The notes beneath the pieces are model-generated. The model made no database searches. It was not told where the DNA came from and saw only the letters and a list, made by a program, of their open reading frames with translations. A program made the position numbers and the translations under genes. Below are positions 37,448 to 45,371 of a DNA stretch of 64,000 nt, piece after piece. The stretch is from Candidatus Obscuribacterales bacterium (GTDB lineage: Bacteria; Cyanobacteriota; Vampirovibrionia; Obscuribacterales; Obscuribacteraceae), in the NCBI GenBank assembly GCA_020050835.1, contig JAGVKB010000149.1, positions 1-64,000 of the forward strand. The letters are read 5' to 3'. How positions within the stretch are numbered: position 1 is the first letter of the stretch; each line of letters opens with the position of its first letter.

Positions 37448-37510
37448 GGTTTGTCTCCTTGAGATAAGTGGTGCATGTTTTTTTGGGGGCCGCTTTCAGC
37501 GGCTGACGTC

Positions 37511-38878
37511 TCAGCTTTCAACACTCTTGGTAGCAGCTTCGGTGTCGCGCTCGAGATAGCGCGCACCCCAAAGCCAGAGCAGCCCACCGGCACCGACCAG
37601 AATCGCCACAATCATGATCGCCAGGTCCATCGTGCCGGTAACATCCGTGATCGCTCCAAGCACCAACGGCGAGATCACATCTCCCAGAGCGTGAATCACC
37701 AGGATGTTCAGTGCGAAAGCGCTGGCTCGAAGCGATGGGCGAGTGACGTTGGCCAGGATGGTATTGGTCGGGCCCGTATTGAAGAACAGGCAGAAGCAGG
37801 CACCAAAGATGCACAGCCAGGCCCACGGGAAAGGCACGAATGGAATGGACAGACAAAGTGGCATCCCGACTAGCATGGCAACGCCTGATACCAGGAAGTA
37901 CGACCCTGAGTAGCGTGGTCGCAGTCGATCAGCCAGCCAACCGCCGGTCAGTGTGCCTGCCAGGCCGGAGACGACTAGAATCGACCCGAAGATGGTGTTG
38001 ACCTCCGCCAGGTTGCCTGCTCCGCGGTATTCGGTGATGTACAACGGCATCCAGAATGCAATGCCACCGATCGCGAAGGTCATGAGCGCCATTCCGAGCG
38101 TGTCGAGCACATAGGACGGATTGGCCACGAGCTCGCGCAAGTCCTTACGGGAAAATCCGTGCTGCGCGCCATCGCCCGCCTCAGTTTGTCCTCTTGCCGG
38201 CTCGCGCATGAAGAGACAGAGTAGCGCCAGCACGATTCCCGGCGGCACCACTACGAAGAAGGCCCACTGCCAGCCCCAGTAAGACCCGACCACGCCGCCG
38301 AGCACGAATCCGAGCGCGCTGCCGACTGGAATCGCCAGGTAGAACCAGGACATTACGCTGCCCCGAGATTTAACCGGATACAGATCCGAAATTACAGTCG
38401 GTGCAATCGGTCCGTACGCCGCCTCCCCGATTCCGACGAAACAGCGCGTAAGCAGCAGTAGCCCGAAACTGCTGGCAAGTCCGGTCGCACCGCTGGCCAG
38501 GCTCCAAAGCGCTACTCCACCGGCGATAATCCACCAGCGTTTGGTCTTGAGCAAGGCAAACAATGGCGCGGTCAGCATGTAGCTCACGATGAAGATCATC
38601 GCCAACAAGCCGATTACCGCATTATGCGGATCCGAACCTAACAACCGGCCGAGCCCGTCAAGTAAAAACTGAACGAACGCTCCCGGCGGCTCGGCACCGG
38701 CGCCGAAAAAATGGCTGCGAAGATCGGGCACGACCGCCGAAAGCACTTGGCGGTCGATGTAGTTGAACAGATTGATCGCCAACAGCAGCGCCAGAGACAG
38801 CCTCGCTCCGGGCCGCGGAGCATCGCTGGCGGCACCATCAGCAACGCCGTTTTCCGCCGGCTTTTTGCTATCGCTCAT
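37511..38878 (-). CDS. MFS transporter, spinster-like
   Basis: A 455-residue major facilitator with twelve predicted helices. Near the N-terminus it has NLFNYIDRQVLSAVVPDLR, the motif typical of Spinster-type MFS proteins, and in the first half GIGEAAYGPIAPTVISDLYP. The central loop is at about residues 225-250. FGSILVVSGLAGTLTGGWLADRL in the second half is the repeat of the loop-2 motif. Substrate cannot be told; members carry sphingolipids, lysophospholipids or small organic acids. AAAGG precedes the ATG. A 93-nt gap with a 7-bp hairpin separates it from the upstream small membrane gene. Confidence 0.92.
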   Translation of the reverse strand: MSDSKKPAENGVADGAASDAPRPGARLSLALLLAINLFNYIDRQVLSAVVPDLRSHFFGAGAEPPGAFVQFLLDGLGRLLGSDPHNAVIGLLAMIFIVSYMLTAPLFALLKTKRWWIIAGGVALWSLASGATGLASSFGLLLLTRCFVGIGEAAYGPIAPTVISDLYPVKSRGSVMSWFYLAIPVGSALGFVLGGVVGSYWGWQWAFFVVVPPGIVLALLCLFMREPARGQTEAGDGAQHGFSRKDLRELVANPSYVLDTLGMALMTFAIGGIAFWMPLYITEYRGAGNLAEVNTIFGSILVVSGLAGTLTGGWLADRLRPRYSGSYFLVSGVAMLVGMPLCLSIPFVPFPWAWLCIFGACFCLFFNTGPTNTILANVTRPSLRASAFALNILVIHALGDVISPLVLGAITDVTGTMDLAIMIVAILVGAGGLLWLWGARYLERDTEAATKSVES

Positions 38879-38910
38879 TAAACCAACCTTTCCAAGTTGG
38901 AGAGAGGGAA

Positions 38911-38933
38911 GGCTCCGGCAACGGCGCGGAGCC
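38911..38933 (-). terminator. Small GC hairpin
   Basis: GGCTCCG and CGGAGCC form a 7-bp perfect stem with a 9-nt loop, between the stop at 38972 and the MFS start. Weak evidence for a partial terminator. Confidence 0.35.
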
Positions 38934-38971
38934 CGAGAAAACTGTCACCGTACCGATCCAGCGGTCAGGAG

Positions 38972-39244
38972 TTAGCGCTTCCCACCGCGATCGGCCTTCA
39001 GCCACTGCCTGAGTTCGCCGGCGCCAACACCGGCCATCCAGCTGATCAACACGGACAGCGTCAAAGCCTCACCCGGACCGCGCATTGTTACAAGCACCGT
39101 TATGCCGAGCACCATTAGAACGATGGTGACCAGCACGTACGGTCTCAACGGCTTCTTGCCCCCGGTGACGAATCCGAGATAAAAGAAGAGCGCATTACAG
39201 GCGCCGATCAACAGCAGGGCGAACATCATCAAAACCATGGTCAT
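38972..39244 (-). CDS. Small three-helix membrane protein (90 aa)
   Basis: Start at the ATG at 39244, with AGGAGG 9 nt upstream; the longer frame to 39274 has no such site. Three hydrophobic segments are visible (MMFALLLIGACNALFFYLG, VLVTIVLMVLGITVLV, and a weaker third, ALTLSVLISWMAGVG), ending with a short basic tail. No family recognised. It starts 30 nt after the stop of another small membrane gene and lies upstream of the MFS gene, so the three may be one transcript. Confidence 0.65.
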   Translation of the reverse strand: MTMVLMMFALLLIGACNALFFYLGFVTGGKKPLRPYVLVTIVLMVLGITVLVTMRGPGEALTLSVLISWMAGVGAGELRQWLKADRGGKR

Positions 39245-39274
39245 GCGATCTAACCTCCTGCAATGTTGAAACAC

Positions 39275-39475
39275 TCAGCGGGAGACGGCTCGGCAGAAGA
39301 CTACCAGTAATATCGAGCCGACCGTCAAAAGAATTCCGCCGAAAATTAGCGCTGCCGCCGGGCCATTGACGATGCCGCTGACGGTCAAGGCAGCTCCGAC
39401 GACGAACAGGTCGAGCGCACCGAGCAGCATGAACAAGAGCACGATTGCCCCGACTGCATTTTTGAGCGGGTCCAT
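39275..39475 (-). CDS. Small two-helix membrane protein (66 aa)
   Basis: ATG with AGGAG 5 nt upstream. Almost the whole protein is hydrophobic: AVGAIVLLFMLLGALDLFVVGAALTV and ALIFGGILLTVGSILLVVF, with few charges. It belongs to no family I can name. Its location, 30 nt before the next small membrane gene, suggests that the two products are made together. Confidence 0.65.
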   Translation of the reverse strand: MDPLKNAVGAIVLLFMLLGALDLFVVGAALTVSGIVNGPAAALIFGGILLTVGSILLVVFCRAVSR

Positions 39476-39503
39476 CAGATCTCCTTTTCTGTTTGTGCCG
39501 GGC

Positions 39504-39537
39504 TTGGCGGCGCCGGCATCCGGCCTTGCGCCGCCAA
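39504..39537 (-). terminator. Hairpin after the 202-residue gene
   Basis: TTGGCGGCGC and GCGCCGCCAA pair over 10 bp with a 14-nt loop, 10 nt after the stop at 39548. Confidence 0.6.
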
Positions 39538-39547
39538 ACTCTGACGG

Positions 39548-40156
39548 TCAATTGATCAAGCAGCTCAAGTCGGCAGCCTGCCGGGCCTCGGACTCAGCCT
39601 GGGAGTAGCATCCCCAGTAGTCGAGGATCCAGCCGTGCGCCCGCAACGAAATCGCCTTGGCAGCGACGTGGGCTTGCCTGGACTCGCAGATCTGCTTGAA
39701 GCTGTTTTCCGCTTCGGGCAGCTGCCAGGCAGCAAGCTGCTCGAAGCCGGACGTAAGCAAGCCGGTCACTGTACCGTCTCGATCGTCAGCATCGCTGTCC
39801 GTGCTCAGGCGCTCGGACCATTTGCAGAGCTCGATGCCGATTCGAGCGTGGAGGAGCGACCGGTCGAGCGCCCGGCTTTCGCGCGCGAGCTCGGATATCT
39901 GCAGCGACTTACAAGCGGCCCAACGGACCGAGCGCACCTTGTCCGCATGCACCGAGTTGCCGCTCTCGGTCGCCTCCAGCCGGGCAATCTGGGTGCTCAA
40001 GTACTCGATCCTTTCGGCCACGCGCTTGGCCAGCGGCGGCACTCGACACCATCGGCGGTATCGCACCGCCCGCTCGAGACGGCGAACGATTTCCAGCGCT
40101 CCGCAACAAGCACAGAATGCCGCTGCGATTGAGAGCGCAAGCAGTAAGATAGGCAT
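39548..40156 (-). CDS. Membrane-anchored helical (TPR-like) protein (202 aa)
   Basis: ATG at 40156 preferred (AAGGG upstream, immediately followed by a hydrophobic N-terminus PILLLALSIAAAFCACCGALE). The remainder is helical, with a Cys- and Ala-rich C-terminal half in which LPEAENSFKQICESRQAHVAAKAISLRAHGWI and CYSQAESEARQAADLSC resemble TPR helices. It is probably anchored by its first helix. The frame upstream to 40273 has no ribosome site. Two more proteins of the same plan (membrane helix plus TPR-like helices) occur at 40251 and 46223, suggesting a local family. Confidence 0.65.
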   Translation of the reverse strand: MPILLLALSIAAAFCACCGALEIVRRLERAVRYRRWCRVPPLAKRVAERIEYLSTQIARLEATESGNSVHADKVRSVRWAACKSLQISELARESRALDRSLLHARIGIELCKWSERLSTDSDADDRDGTVTGLLTSGFEQLAAWQLPEAENSFKQICESRQAHVAAKAISLRAHGWILDYWGCYSQAESEARQAADLSCLIN

Positions 40157-40250
40157 CTTAGAGCCCTTCTCCGGTCTTTGTGATTGGGCCGGATAAAAGT
40201 GAAGAGTGAGCGGCCGGGTCAAGCGGGTGCACCGCGACCAGGCTCGCTGC

Positions 40251-40823
40251 TCAGTACTCGACCTGCAAGGCACACGCTTTGGCTCGAGCTGTCAACTGGT
40301 CGGCATCGAGATTGCGGCCGACTCGCCGGTGCGCCTGCGCGCTGGCGAGGTAGAAACGTGTAAGGCTCGGGTGTCCGCCCTTCTCCGTTTCGAAGATCGC
40401 CGCCGCTTTACCGTAGCAATCGACAGCCTTTTCGGACTGACCGAGTTGTCCGTAAAGCTCGGCGATCGCCGTCAAGGTCTCGGCAGCGACCAGCTGGTTG
40501 AAGTGCGCCTGGTCCTTTCCCAGCTGCTTAAGCTGAGCATCGAGACAGCGTTTCAGATAAACCCGGCGTCGATCGTCGGTAGCTCTGGTGTTAGCTCCCA
40601 TCGCAAGCGCGAAGAAGAACATCGGCGCGAGGAAAAGGAACGGATAGACGCCGAGATCCACGCTTCGACGGAAGTAAAATACGGACCAGCCACCAGCCAA
40701 TGCCAGCGCCAGTGCGGCGAGATACCAGCGCCAGCTGGTGATGCGCCGCCCCAGCCAGAGTCCGGCTACCGCCGACAGGATCATGAAGATCATGCCGAGC
40801 GGAAAGAGCTCGGGATGTTGCAT
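40251..40823 (-). CDS. Membrane protein with TPR tail (190 aa)
   Basis: ATG with AAGGAG upstream. The N-terminal half has three hydrophobic segments (LGMIFMILSAVAGLWLG, WYLAALALALAGGW, YPFLFLAPMFFFALAMG). The second half is TPR-like: TAIAELYGQLGQSEKAVDCYGKAAAIFETE and SLTRFYLASAQAHRRVGRNLDADQLTARAKA. Only about two TPR units fit. No named family. It is 18 nt after the stop of the 130-residue membrane protein upstream. Confidence 0.7.
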   Translation of the reverse strand: MQHPELFPLGMIFMILSAVAGLWLGRRITSWRWYLAALALALAGGWSVFYFRRSVDLGVYPFLFLAPMFFFALAMGANTRATDDRRRVYLKRCLDAQLKQLGKDQAHFNQLVAAETLTAIAELYGQLGQSEKAVDCYGKAAAIFETEKGGHPSLTRFYLASAQAHRRVGRNLDADQLTARAKACALQVEY

Positions 40824-40841
40824 AAAGTTTGCTCCTTGTAC

Positions 40842-41231
40842 TTAAGAGCCTCGATTCGAATCCATGGCGAGTAGAGCGCCGACCGCGAGGGCGGCCAGCC
40901 AGATCAACAGCAGCGCGCCGGGAATGGCGCTGTAAAACAGCAGGACAGCCGCCAGCCCTAACAGCAGCGTGGCCAGCATCTCCGCCGGCAGTTCGCCCCA
41001 TTTGTGGCGAATCCAGCGGCCGATCCGAGTGATTACGAAACCGGCCAGGGCGGAGGCGACTGTAACTGCGCCGATGAGGGCGATCACCGAACTGGGATCG
41101 TGCCCGAGCAGGCAGGCGATCACCGGCTCGGTGGCAGATTCGACCTGACTGGCCAGGTGCTGGCCAGTCAGCACGACGACCGCGGCAGTAATCGCCGTGA
41201 AAGTCATGCTGGTAAATTCTGTGCGATTCAC
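40842..41231 (-). CDS. Four-helix membrane protein (129 aa)
   Basis: Start set at a GTG (41231): AGGAG is 7 nt upstream of it but only 1 nt from the ATG at 41237. Hydrophobic stretches are at ITAAVVVLTG, SSVIALIGAVTVASALAGFVI and a long ATLLLGLAAVLLFYSAIPGA-LLLIWLAALAVGALLAM. No family recognised. Confidence 0.6.
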   Translation of the reverse strand: MNRTEFTSMTFTAITAAVVVLTGQHLASQVESATEPVIACLLGHDPSSVIALIGAVTVASALAGFVITRIGRWIRHKWGELPAEMLATLLLGLAAVLLFYSAIPGALLLIWLAALAVGALLAMDSNRGS

Positions 41232-41277
41232 ACGCATTCTCCTTTTGGGACGACCTTGATGGCAGATACTAAGTCCA

Positions 41278-41580
41278 TTAGCGAGCGCCGCGGCGCTTAC
41301 CGAGCCAGCGCTCGAAATACCACAGCCAGGTCAGACCGCGATAGAGCACCAGGGCATAGTAGTTGCCACAGGACAGATGAAATTCCGCCATCGTTTTCAA
41401 AGTAATCTCGACCGAGAGGTCAGGCTTGCTGGTCTTTCGACCGATCTTTTTGGCCTGATTGAAGGCGCGGCGAAAGCAGCGGTCCGCATCGGCAAGCCTA
41501 CGCTCGGCCCAGCACTGTTCGCCGTCCCGGAGACTTTGATACCAGCGGGCGCGCAACTCACGCGTTGATGCGTTGCTCAT
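41278..41580 (-). CDS. Small basic helical protein (100 aa)
   Basis: ATG with AAGGATGG upstream. The protein is basic and helical, with RLADADRCFRRAFNQAKK resembling one TPR helix pair and aromatic residues near the C-terminus (YRGLTWLWYFERWLGKR). No clear membrane helix. Function unknown. It lies between two membrane-protein genes on the same strand, 46 nt before the 129-residue one. Confidence 0.55.
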   Translation of the reverse strand: MSNASTRELRARWYQSLRDGEQCWAERRLADADRCFRRAFNQAKKIGRKTSKPDLSVEITLKTMAEFHLSCGNYYALVLYRGLTWLWYFERWLGKRRGAR

Positions 41581-41632
41581 GAAGCCATCCTTTCAGATTC
41601 CACAAACCTCGTTGACGAGACCTCCGACGAGC

Positions 41633-42736
41633 TCAGCTGTCGGTTTTCGGATTGTCGTCCGGCGCGGCTTTGGATGCACTGGCGGTAGCAGCGCCGGCCG
41701 TGCGCTCGCTGCATTCCATGTCGTAGAGCTCCTTGTCCGCATGCCGGAGCAGCCGGTAGGCCGGATCGCGTACCAGGCGAATCGGCATGAGCGGGTTCAA
41801 CAGGCCGGTGCCCAGTCCGAGCAGCCCGGTGCCGTACTCGTGCGTTTCGACGCCCACCTCTTTGAGCACTGCCAGGCAGGCTCCCATGCACGTCCAGCGG
41901 TTCTGGTGAACGAAACCGGTGTACTGACCCGACCAGTCGTAGCCGGTGGGCATGGTCTTGGCCAGCAGTGTTTGGCGCCACGACTCCGGCAGCGGCAAAC
42001 GCGCCACCATCGCGGTCCGGCGCGCGACCGCAGCCTTGCGCCAGGCAGCATTGCGAGCCAGCATCGCCAAGGCAACCTCGGTAGCCCTGGCGCTTTGCTC
42101 GGGGGTAAACGGCTGTCGCAATCGGATTACGATGTAATGCTGCTTGAGCCGGCGCTCGAGGGCGATCAGAGCGCGCAGCGTGTGCATGACGACGCCCTTT
42201 TCCATGTATGAGCTAAAGGACTTCAGCTTGCCGTCGCGACCCTTGACGATCAGCTCGACGTGACCGACGCTATTGCGAGTGCGCGCAGCCATGCGCCCGT
42301 CAGTCAGGATCAAGTCGCCTTCTTGCAGCGTTTCCAGGTCCGGGCTCATCCATGTGTCGTCGGGCAGCGGTCCATGACCCTGCACCATGAAGTGCTTGCT
42401 GCGTTTGTCGAAGTTGGAGTAAACCGCACCCCAACCCAGGAGCTCCACCACCGCCACCATCACCGGTGCCCACCACCTGGCCGCCGCCACCGCCAGCAGC
42501 GTGGCAGCCAGCCCGAACAGCCCCGGGATCATCACCTGCATGCGCGCCACCCTATCTTCAAACGACCGCAACAGCTGCGGCAGGCGGACCGCCGTCAAGA
42601 CGAGCCAGGCGCCGGAGATGATCAGATAGCAGGTCGCGGCGGGCCAGGGCAGCTCACTCGAAACAGTGAGCACGAACAGCACCAGCAAGCCAAGGTGCGC
42701 CGTGGTGACGACGCCCTTTTGAATCCGGTAAAGCAT
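41633..42736 (-). CDS. Membrane protein with YiiX-like papain-fold domain
   Basis: The 367-residue protein starts with about four membrane helices (residues 12-105), followed by a soluble domain opening LQEGDLILTDG and VGHVELIV (His159), and later WTCMGACLAVLKE (Cys283, Cys287). A G-D-x-I-L start, then a GHV with His, then a C-terminal Cys at the start of a helix, is the order seen in permuted NlpC/P60 proteins of the YiiX/YebB type (peptidase family C92). Cys287 or Cys283 would be the nucleophile and His159 the base. Such enzymes cleave amide or lipid-linked bonds; the substrate is unknown. The order is seen; the activity is inferred. Confidence 0.65.
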   Translation of the reverse strand: MLYRIQKGVVTTAHLGLLVLFVLTVSSELPWPAATCYLIISGAWLVLTAVRLPQLLRSFEDRVARMQVMIPGLFGLAATLLAVAAARWWAPVMVAVVELLGWGAVYSNFDKRSKHFMVQGHGPLPDDTWMSPDLETLQEGDLILTDGRMAARTRNSVGHVELIVKGRDGKLKSFSSYMEKGVVMHTLRALIALERRLKQHYIVIRLRQPFTPEQSARATEVALAMLARNAAWRKAAVARRTAMVARLPLPESWRQTLLAKTMPTGYDWSGQYTGFVHQNRWTCMGACLAVLKEVGVETHEYGTGLLGLGTGLLNPLMPIRLVRDPAYRLLRHADKELYDMECSERTAGAATASASKAAPDDNPKTDS

Positions 42737-42750
42737 AAATAATCGCCTTT

Positions 42751-43194
42751 CTACGGAGCACCGAGCTTGTCGACAAGCCGCTTCAACTCATAGTTGTCAG
42801 CGAAGCTGCCGTCGGCTCCGTGAATCACCTTGTCCTTGTAAACCACCACGAAGGCCGGCACCCGCACGACCACGAATCGCACCTGGAAAAGCAGGTTGAC
42901 CGGACGCGTTTGCGGATCGCAGACGATCAGCACCACCTTCACCTTGCCGGCCAGGTCCCAAGCGACTCTGTCCACTTCTTGCCGTTGCTTCTGGTCGGCA
43001 TTCTCGGGCAGGAAGCAGATCAGCACCGGTTTTTGCTCCCGGATCTGAGACACCTCCTCCTCAAAGTTCGATACCGTAACTTCGACGACCCGCCCGTGCA
43101 CGCGCCGGTATTCGAGGTCGCGCTGATAGAAGACCAGGCCGACCACAACGGCAACCGCGACTGCGATTGCCACAAGCGAACGATTTAACGACAT
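42751..43194 (-). CDS. Membrane-anchored thioredoxin-like protein, no CxxC
   Basis: One N-terminal membrane helix (LVAIAVAVAVVVGLVFY) carries a thioredoxin-sized soluble domain. KPVLICFLPENADQKQRQEVDRVAWDL holds the place of the thioredoxin strand and active site, but CxxC is absent, leaving C-F-L-P-E. VVVRVPAFVVVYKDKVIHGADGSF matches the cis-Pro strand and hairpin of a thioredoxin fold, with the cis-Pro present. The fold is therefore likely but redox activity is not. It may be a binding or adaptor protein. It starts 87 nt after the stop of the CDF gene upstream and ends 14 nt before the YiiX-like gene. Confidence 0.65.
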   Translation of the reverse strand: MSLNRSLVAIAVAVAVVVGLVFYQRDLEYRRVHGRVVEVTVSNFEEEVSQIREQKPVLICFLPENADQKQRQEVDRVAWDLAGKVKVVLIVCDPQTRPVNLLFQVRFVVVRVPAFVVVYKDKVIHGADGSFADNYELKRLVDKLGAP

Positions 43195-43226
43195 TTGCTG
43201 AACTCCTGTTTCTTACGATTCGAAGC

Positions 43227-43259
43227 AGCCCGGCAAGATTTGCTGGTCTTGACCGGGCT
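43227..43259 (-). terminator. Hairpin after the CDF gene
   Basis: AGCCCGG and CCGGGCT form the outer stem; CAAGA and TCTTG continue it with one bulged base. It lies 22 nt after the stop at 43282. Confidence 0.5.
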
Positions 43260-43281
43260 AACCAAATCTGGTTGTCGGAAC

Positions 43282-44559
43282 TTAACTGTCGCGCTCGACC
43301 GCCAGCCCCAGCACCGAGGGCAGGTACGACACCGCCGCGGTGACACTAATCCCGCGCACGGAAAGCCTGTCATCCTCCGGTCCGGGTTGGCCGCAATCGG
43401 CGAAGACATAGAGCTGGGCGACCCGCTTTTCGACCAGGAAGGAGACCGAATCGGCCGGAGAGCGCTCCGCCTTAATGCGGACGAACTCCCCCTCCTCCTG
43501 ATCGCAGATGAGCAGGTGCGTCGCCTGGTCGAGCGAAGGAGCGATTACCAACAGCTCGCCTTCCTTGATGGCCGCAAAGGCGACCCGCCGGTACTGCGGG
43601 TCGGGGCGCGTGAAGCGAATATGCAGCTCGCACTCCTTGAACTCTTGGGCCAGAACGTAGCATTCGACGGCGTGCTCGATGCCATACTTCACGTGCGGAA
43701 CGGCAAGCGCTCCGGCCCGCGATGTGACAGACATCATGCAGACGGCGATATGCCCGACCTGGAACGTCTTGAGCTCGGTGACATCAAGCACGCCCGGGAC
43801 CTGCCTGGTAAGCTCGCGAATGCGGCTTTCATGCTCGACGCCGATCGAATGCTGAAGGAGCACGCGCCAGGCGCTGACGAACAGCTCCCGGCCAGTGCGA
43901 GCGATCAGGAAAGCCACTATCAGGCCGAGCGGATACTCCAGCCAAGGCAGATGCAACAGGTACTCGCCCAGCACGCCGGCGACGGTGACGGATTCGATCG
44001 TGCCGTCGCTCAATGTTTCTTCGCCGTCGGCGACCATGCTGGCGTGCCCGCTCTTCCGACCGATCGCCACCTGATACCGCCCGACCACAAACGACAGTAT
44101 GACACTACAGGCGGTGACCGCCAGGGCCCACGGGAAAGTAGCCGAATCCATCATGAGCTGCTCGTGCACCGGCAACGGCAGGACGGCTCGCACGGCGGTA
44201 TCGAGCTCGGGTGCCATATGCAGCAAGCCGACCACCGATTTCAAGGCGAACTGGCAGGACATCGCCAGCAAACCGAGCCCGATCGCCAGCGACGTGAAGA
44301 ATTCGACGTTCTTCCGCCCGAAAGGATATTGCTGCGTGGACGGACGCATCGATACGAAGATCACCACGATCACGGCCGCTGCTTCCAGTAAGTCGGCCAG
44401 GTTGTGGTAGCCATCACCGGCGATCATCGGTGAGTGAATGTGGGTGCCGACGGTGATCTTGAATGCCGCTTTGGCAAGGTACATCAGAATCACCAGAGCC
44501 ATGACGACGGTCGGGTCGCAGGCGGCACGCGACAGTTTTGCTTTGATCTGCTCTAACAT
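43282..44559 (-). CDS. Cation diffusion facilitator with NifX-like tail
   Basis: A 425-residue CDF-type metal transporter. DGYHNLADLLE gives the second-helix pattern His52-x3-Asp56; GEETLSDG gives Glu181-x3-Asp185 in the fifth helix, where His or Asp is more usual. Several helices and a GRKNVEFFTS loop, typical of the family, follow the pattern. After the usual cytoplasmic domain, about residues 330-400 resemble the NifX/NifB-type dinitrogenase cofactor fold (VIAPSLDQATHLLICDQEEGEFVRI). The metal is unknown. The gene overlaps the universal-stress gene upstream by 7 nt in ATGTTAG, a sign of coupled translation. Confidence 0.8.
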   Translation of the reverse strand: MLEQIKAKLSRAACDPTVVMALVILMYLAKAAFKITVGTHIHSPMIAGDGYHNLADLLEAAAVIVVIFVSMRPSTQQYPFGRKNVEFFTSLAIGLGLLAMSCQFALKSVVGLLHMAPELDTAVRAVLPLPVHEQLMMDSATFPWALAVTACSVILSFVVGRYQVAIGRKSGHASMVADGEETLSDGTIESVTVAGVLGEYLLHLPWLEYPLGLIVAFLIARTGRELFVSAWRVLLQHSIGVEHESRIRELTRQVPGVLDVTELKTFQVGHIAVCMMSVTSRAGALAVPHVKYGIEHAVECYVLAQEFKECELHIRFTRPDPQYRRVAFAAIKEGELLVIAPSLDQATHLLICDQEEGEFVRIKAERSPADSVSFLVEKRVAQLYVFADCGQPGPEDDRLSVRGISVTAAVSYLPSVLGLAVERDS

Positions 44560-45338
44560 GCCGCACCGCCAATTGGTCGCTTCACGACCAGCATCGGCAC
44601 TGTCGACTGAAGCAGCGCCCGGTCCACGTAGCTGCCATGAATGATCTTCGGCTCACGGGCCATCACGAGCAGATTGGCCCGCTCGCGCACGGCACAGCGA
44701 AGCGTGCCGAGAACCACATCGAGAGCGGTCTCGATCACCACTCGGTATTTGACACCAGCAGCAGTGGCGGCTGCGGTCAACAGCTGTTCGGTACGGCTGG
44801 CAGCCGAACAGACGTGCAGGCCGGGATCGCTTCCTTCGACGGACGGGTTGGTCCAGGTTGTGTGATAGAAAACAACCTCCCGGTTGAGCAGCTTGGCCAG
44901 CGGAATGCCGACGCTGGCAGCCCGGAGAGCCGACTCGTCGGTTCCGAACGGAATCACCAGCGGGCCTTCGCCGCGCCAGCCGAATGCCGGTTCGTCGAAG
45001 GGAACGAGCAGACTGCCGTCGCCGACACCGCCGCCACCATCGACGACGACCGCCTCGGCCGGCAGCTCGACCTGATCGGCCAGCGAGCGTAACTCGATCT
45101 GCGCCGCCGACAGTCCGGTTGTCTGTTTCACGTAAGCGACCAGATTGTCAGCCGCCAGCCGAGCAGAGTCCTTCAAACCAGCGGAGGCAGCCAGCGCAGT
45201 CCTTTCGCGGCTACCGCCGTCGACAAAAACTTGAAGCTGCTCGACCCCGAGCGGCTTGAGGAGACTGGAAGAAAAGCTCAGGGCGGTGCGGCCGTCCGGC
45301 GTGTGCCGGTAAACTACACCAATGCAGAATTTGTTCAT
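44553..45338 (-). CDS. Universal stress protein family
   Basis: ATG with GGAGGAACAG upstream. The second half matches the USP fold: PLVIPFGTDESALRAASVGIP opens a sheet-helix unit, VVLGTLRCAVRERANLLVMA is the nucleotide-binding helix, and SYVDRALLQSTVPMLVVKRP is the closing strand. The first half seems a degenerate USP unit, so the protein is probably a tandem (double) USP. USPs bind ATP or other ligands and respond to stress. Overlap with the CDF transporter gene suggests coupled expression, possibly linked to metal stress. Confidence 0.75.
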   Translation of the reverse strand: MNKFCIGVVYRHTPDGRTALSFSSSLLKPLGVEQLQVFVDGGSRERTALAASAGLKDSARLAADNLVAYVKQTTGLSAAQIELRSLADQVELPAEAVVVDGGGGVGDGSLLVPFDEPAFGWRGEGPLVIPFGTDESALRAASVGIPLAKLLNREVVFYHTTWTNPSVEGSDPGLHVCSAASRTEQLLTAAATAAGVKYRVVIETALDVVLGTLRCAVRERANLLVMAREPKIIHGSYVDRALLQSTVPMLVVKRPIGGAAC

Positions 45339-45371
45339 CGTCTGTTCCTCCGATTGGACATGACGGTAGGC

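Noticed and set aside
37489-37503. GCCGCT/AGCGGC stem after the MFS gene
   Set aside because: Only six pairs, and on the gene's strand it is followed by A, not T; weak as a terminator.
43195-44391. 398-codon plus-strand frame
   Set aside because: It is antisense to the CDF transporter, whose motifs and ribosome site are clear. The plus product has no family features.
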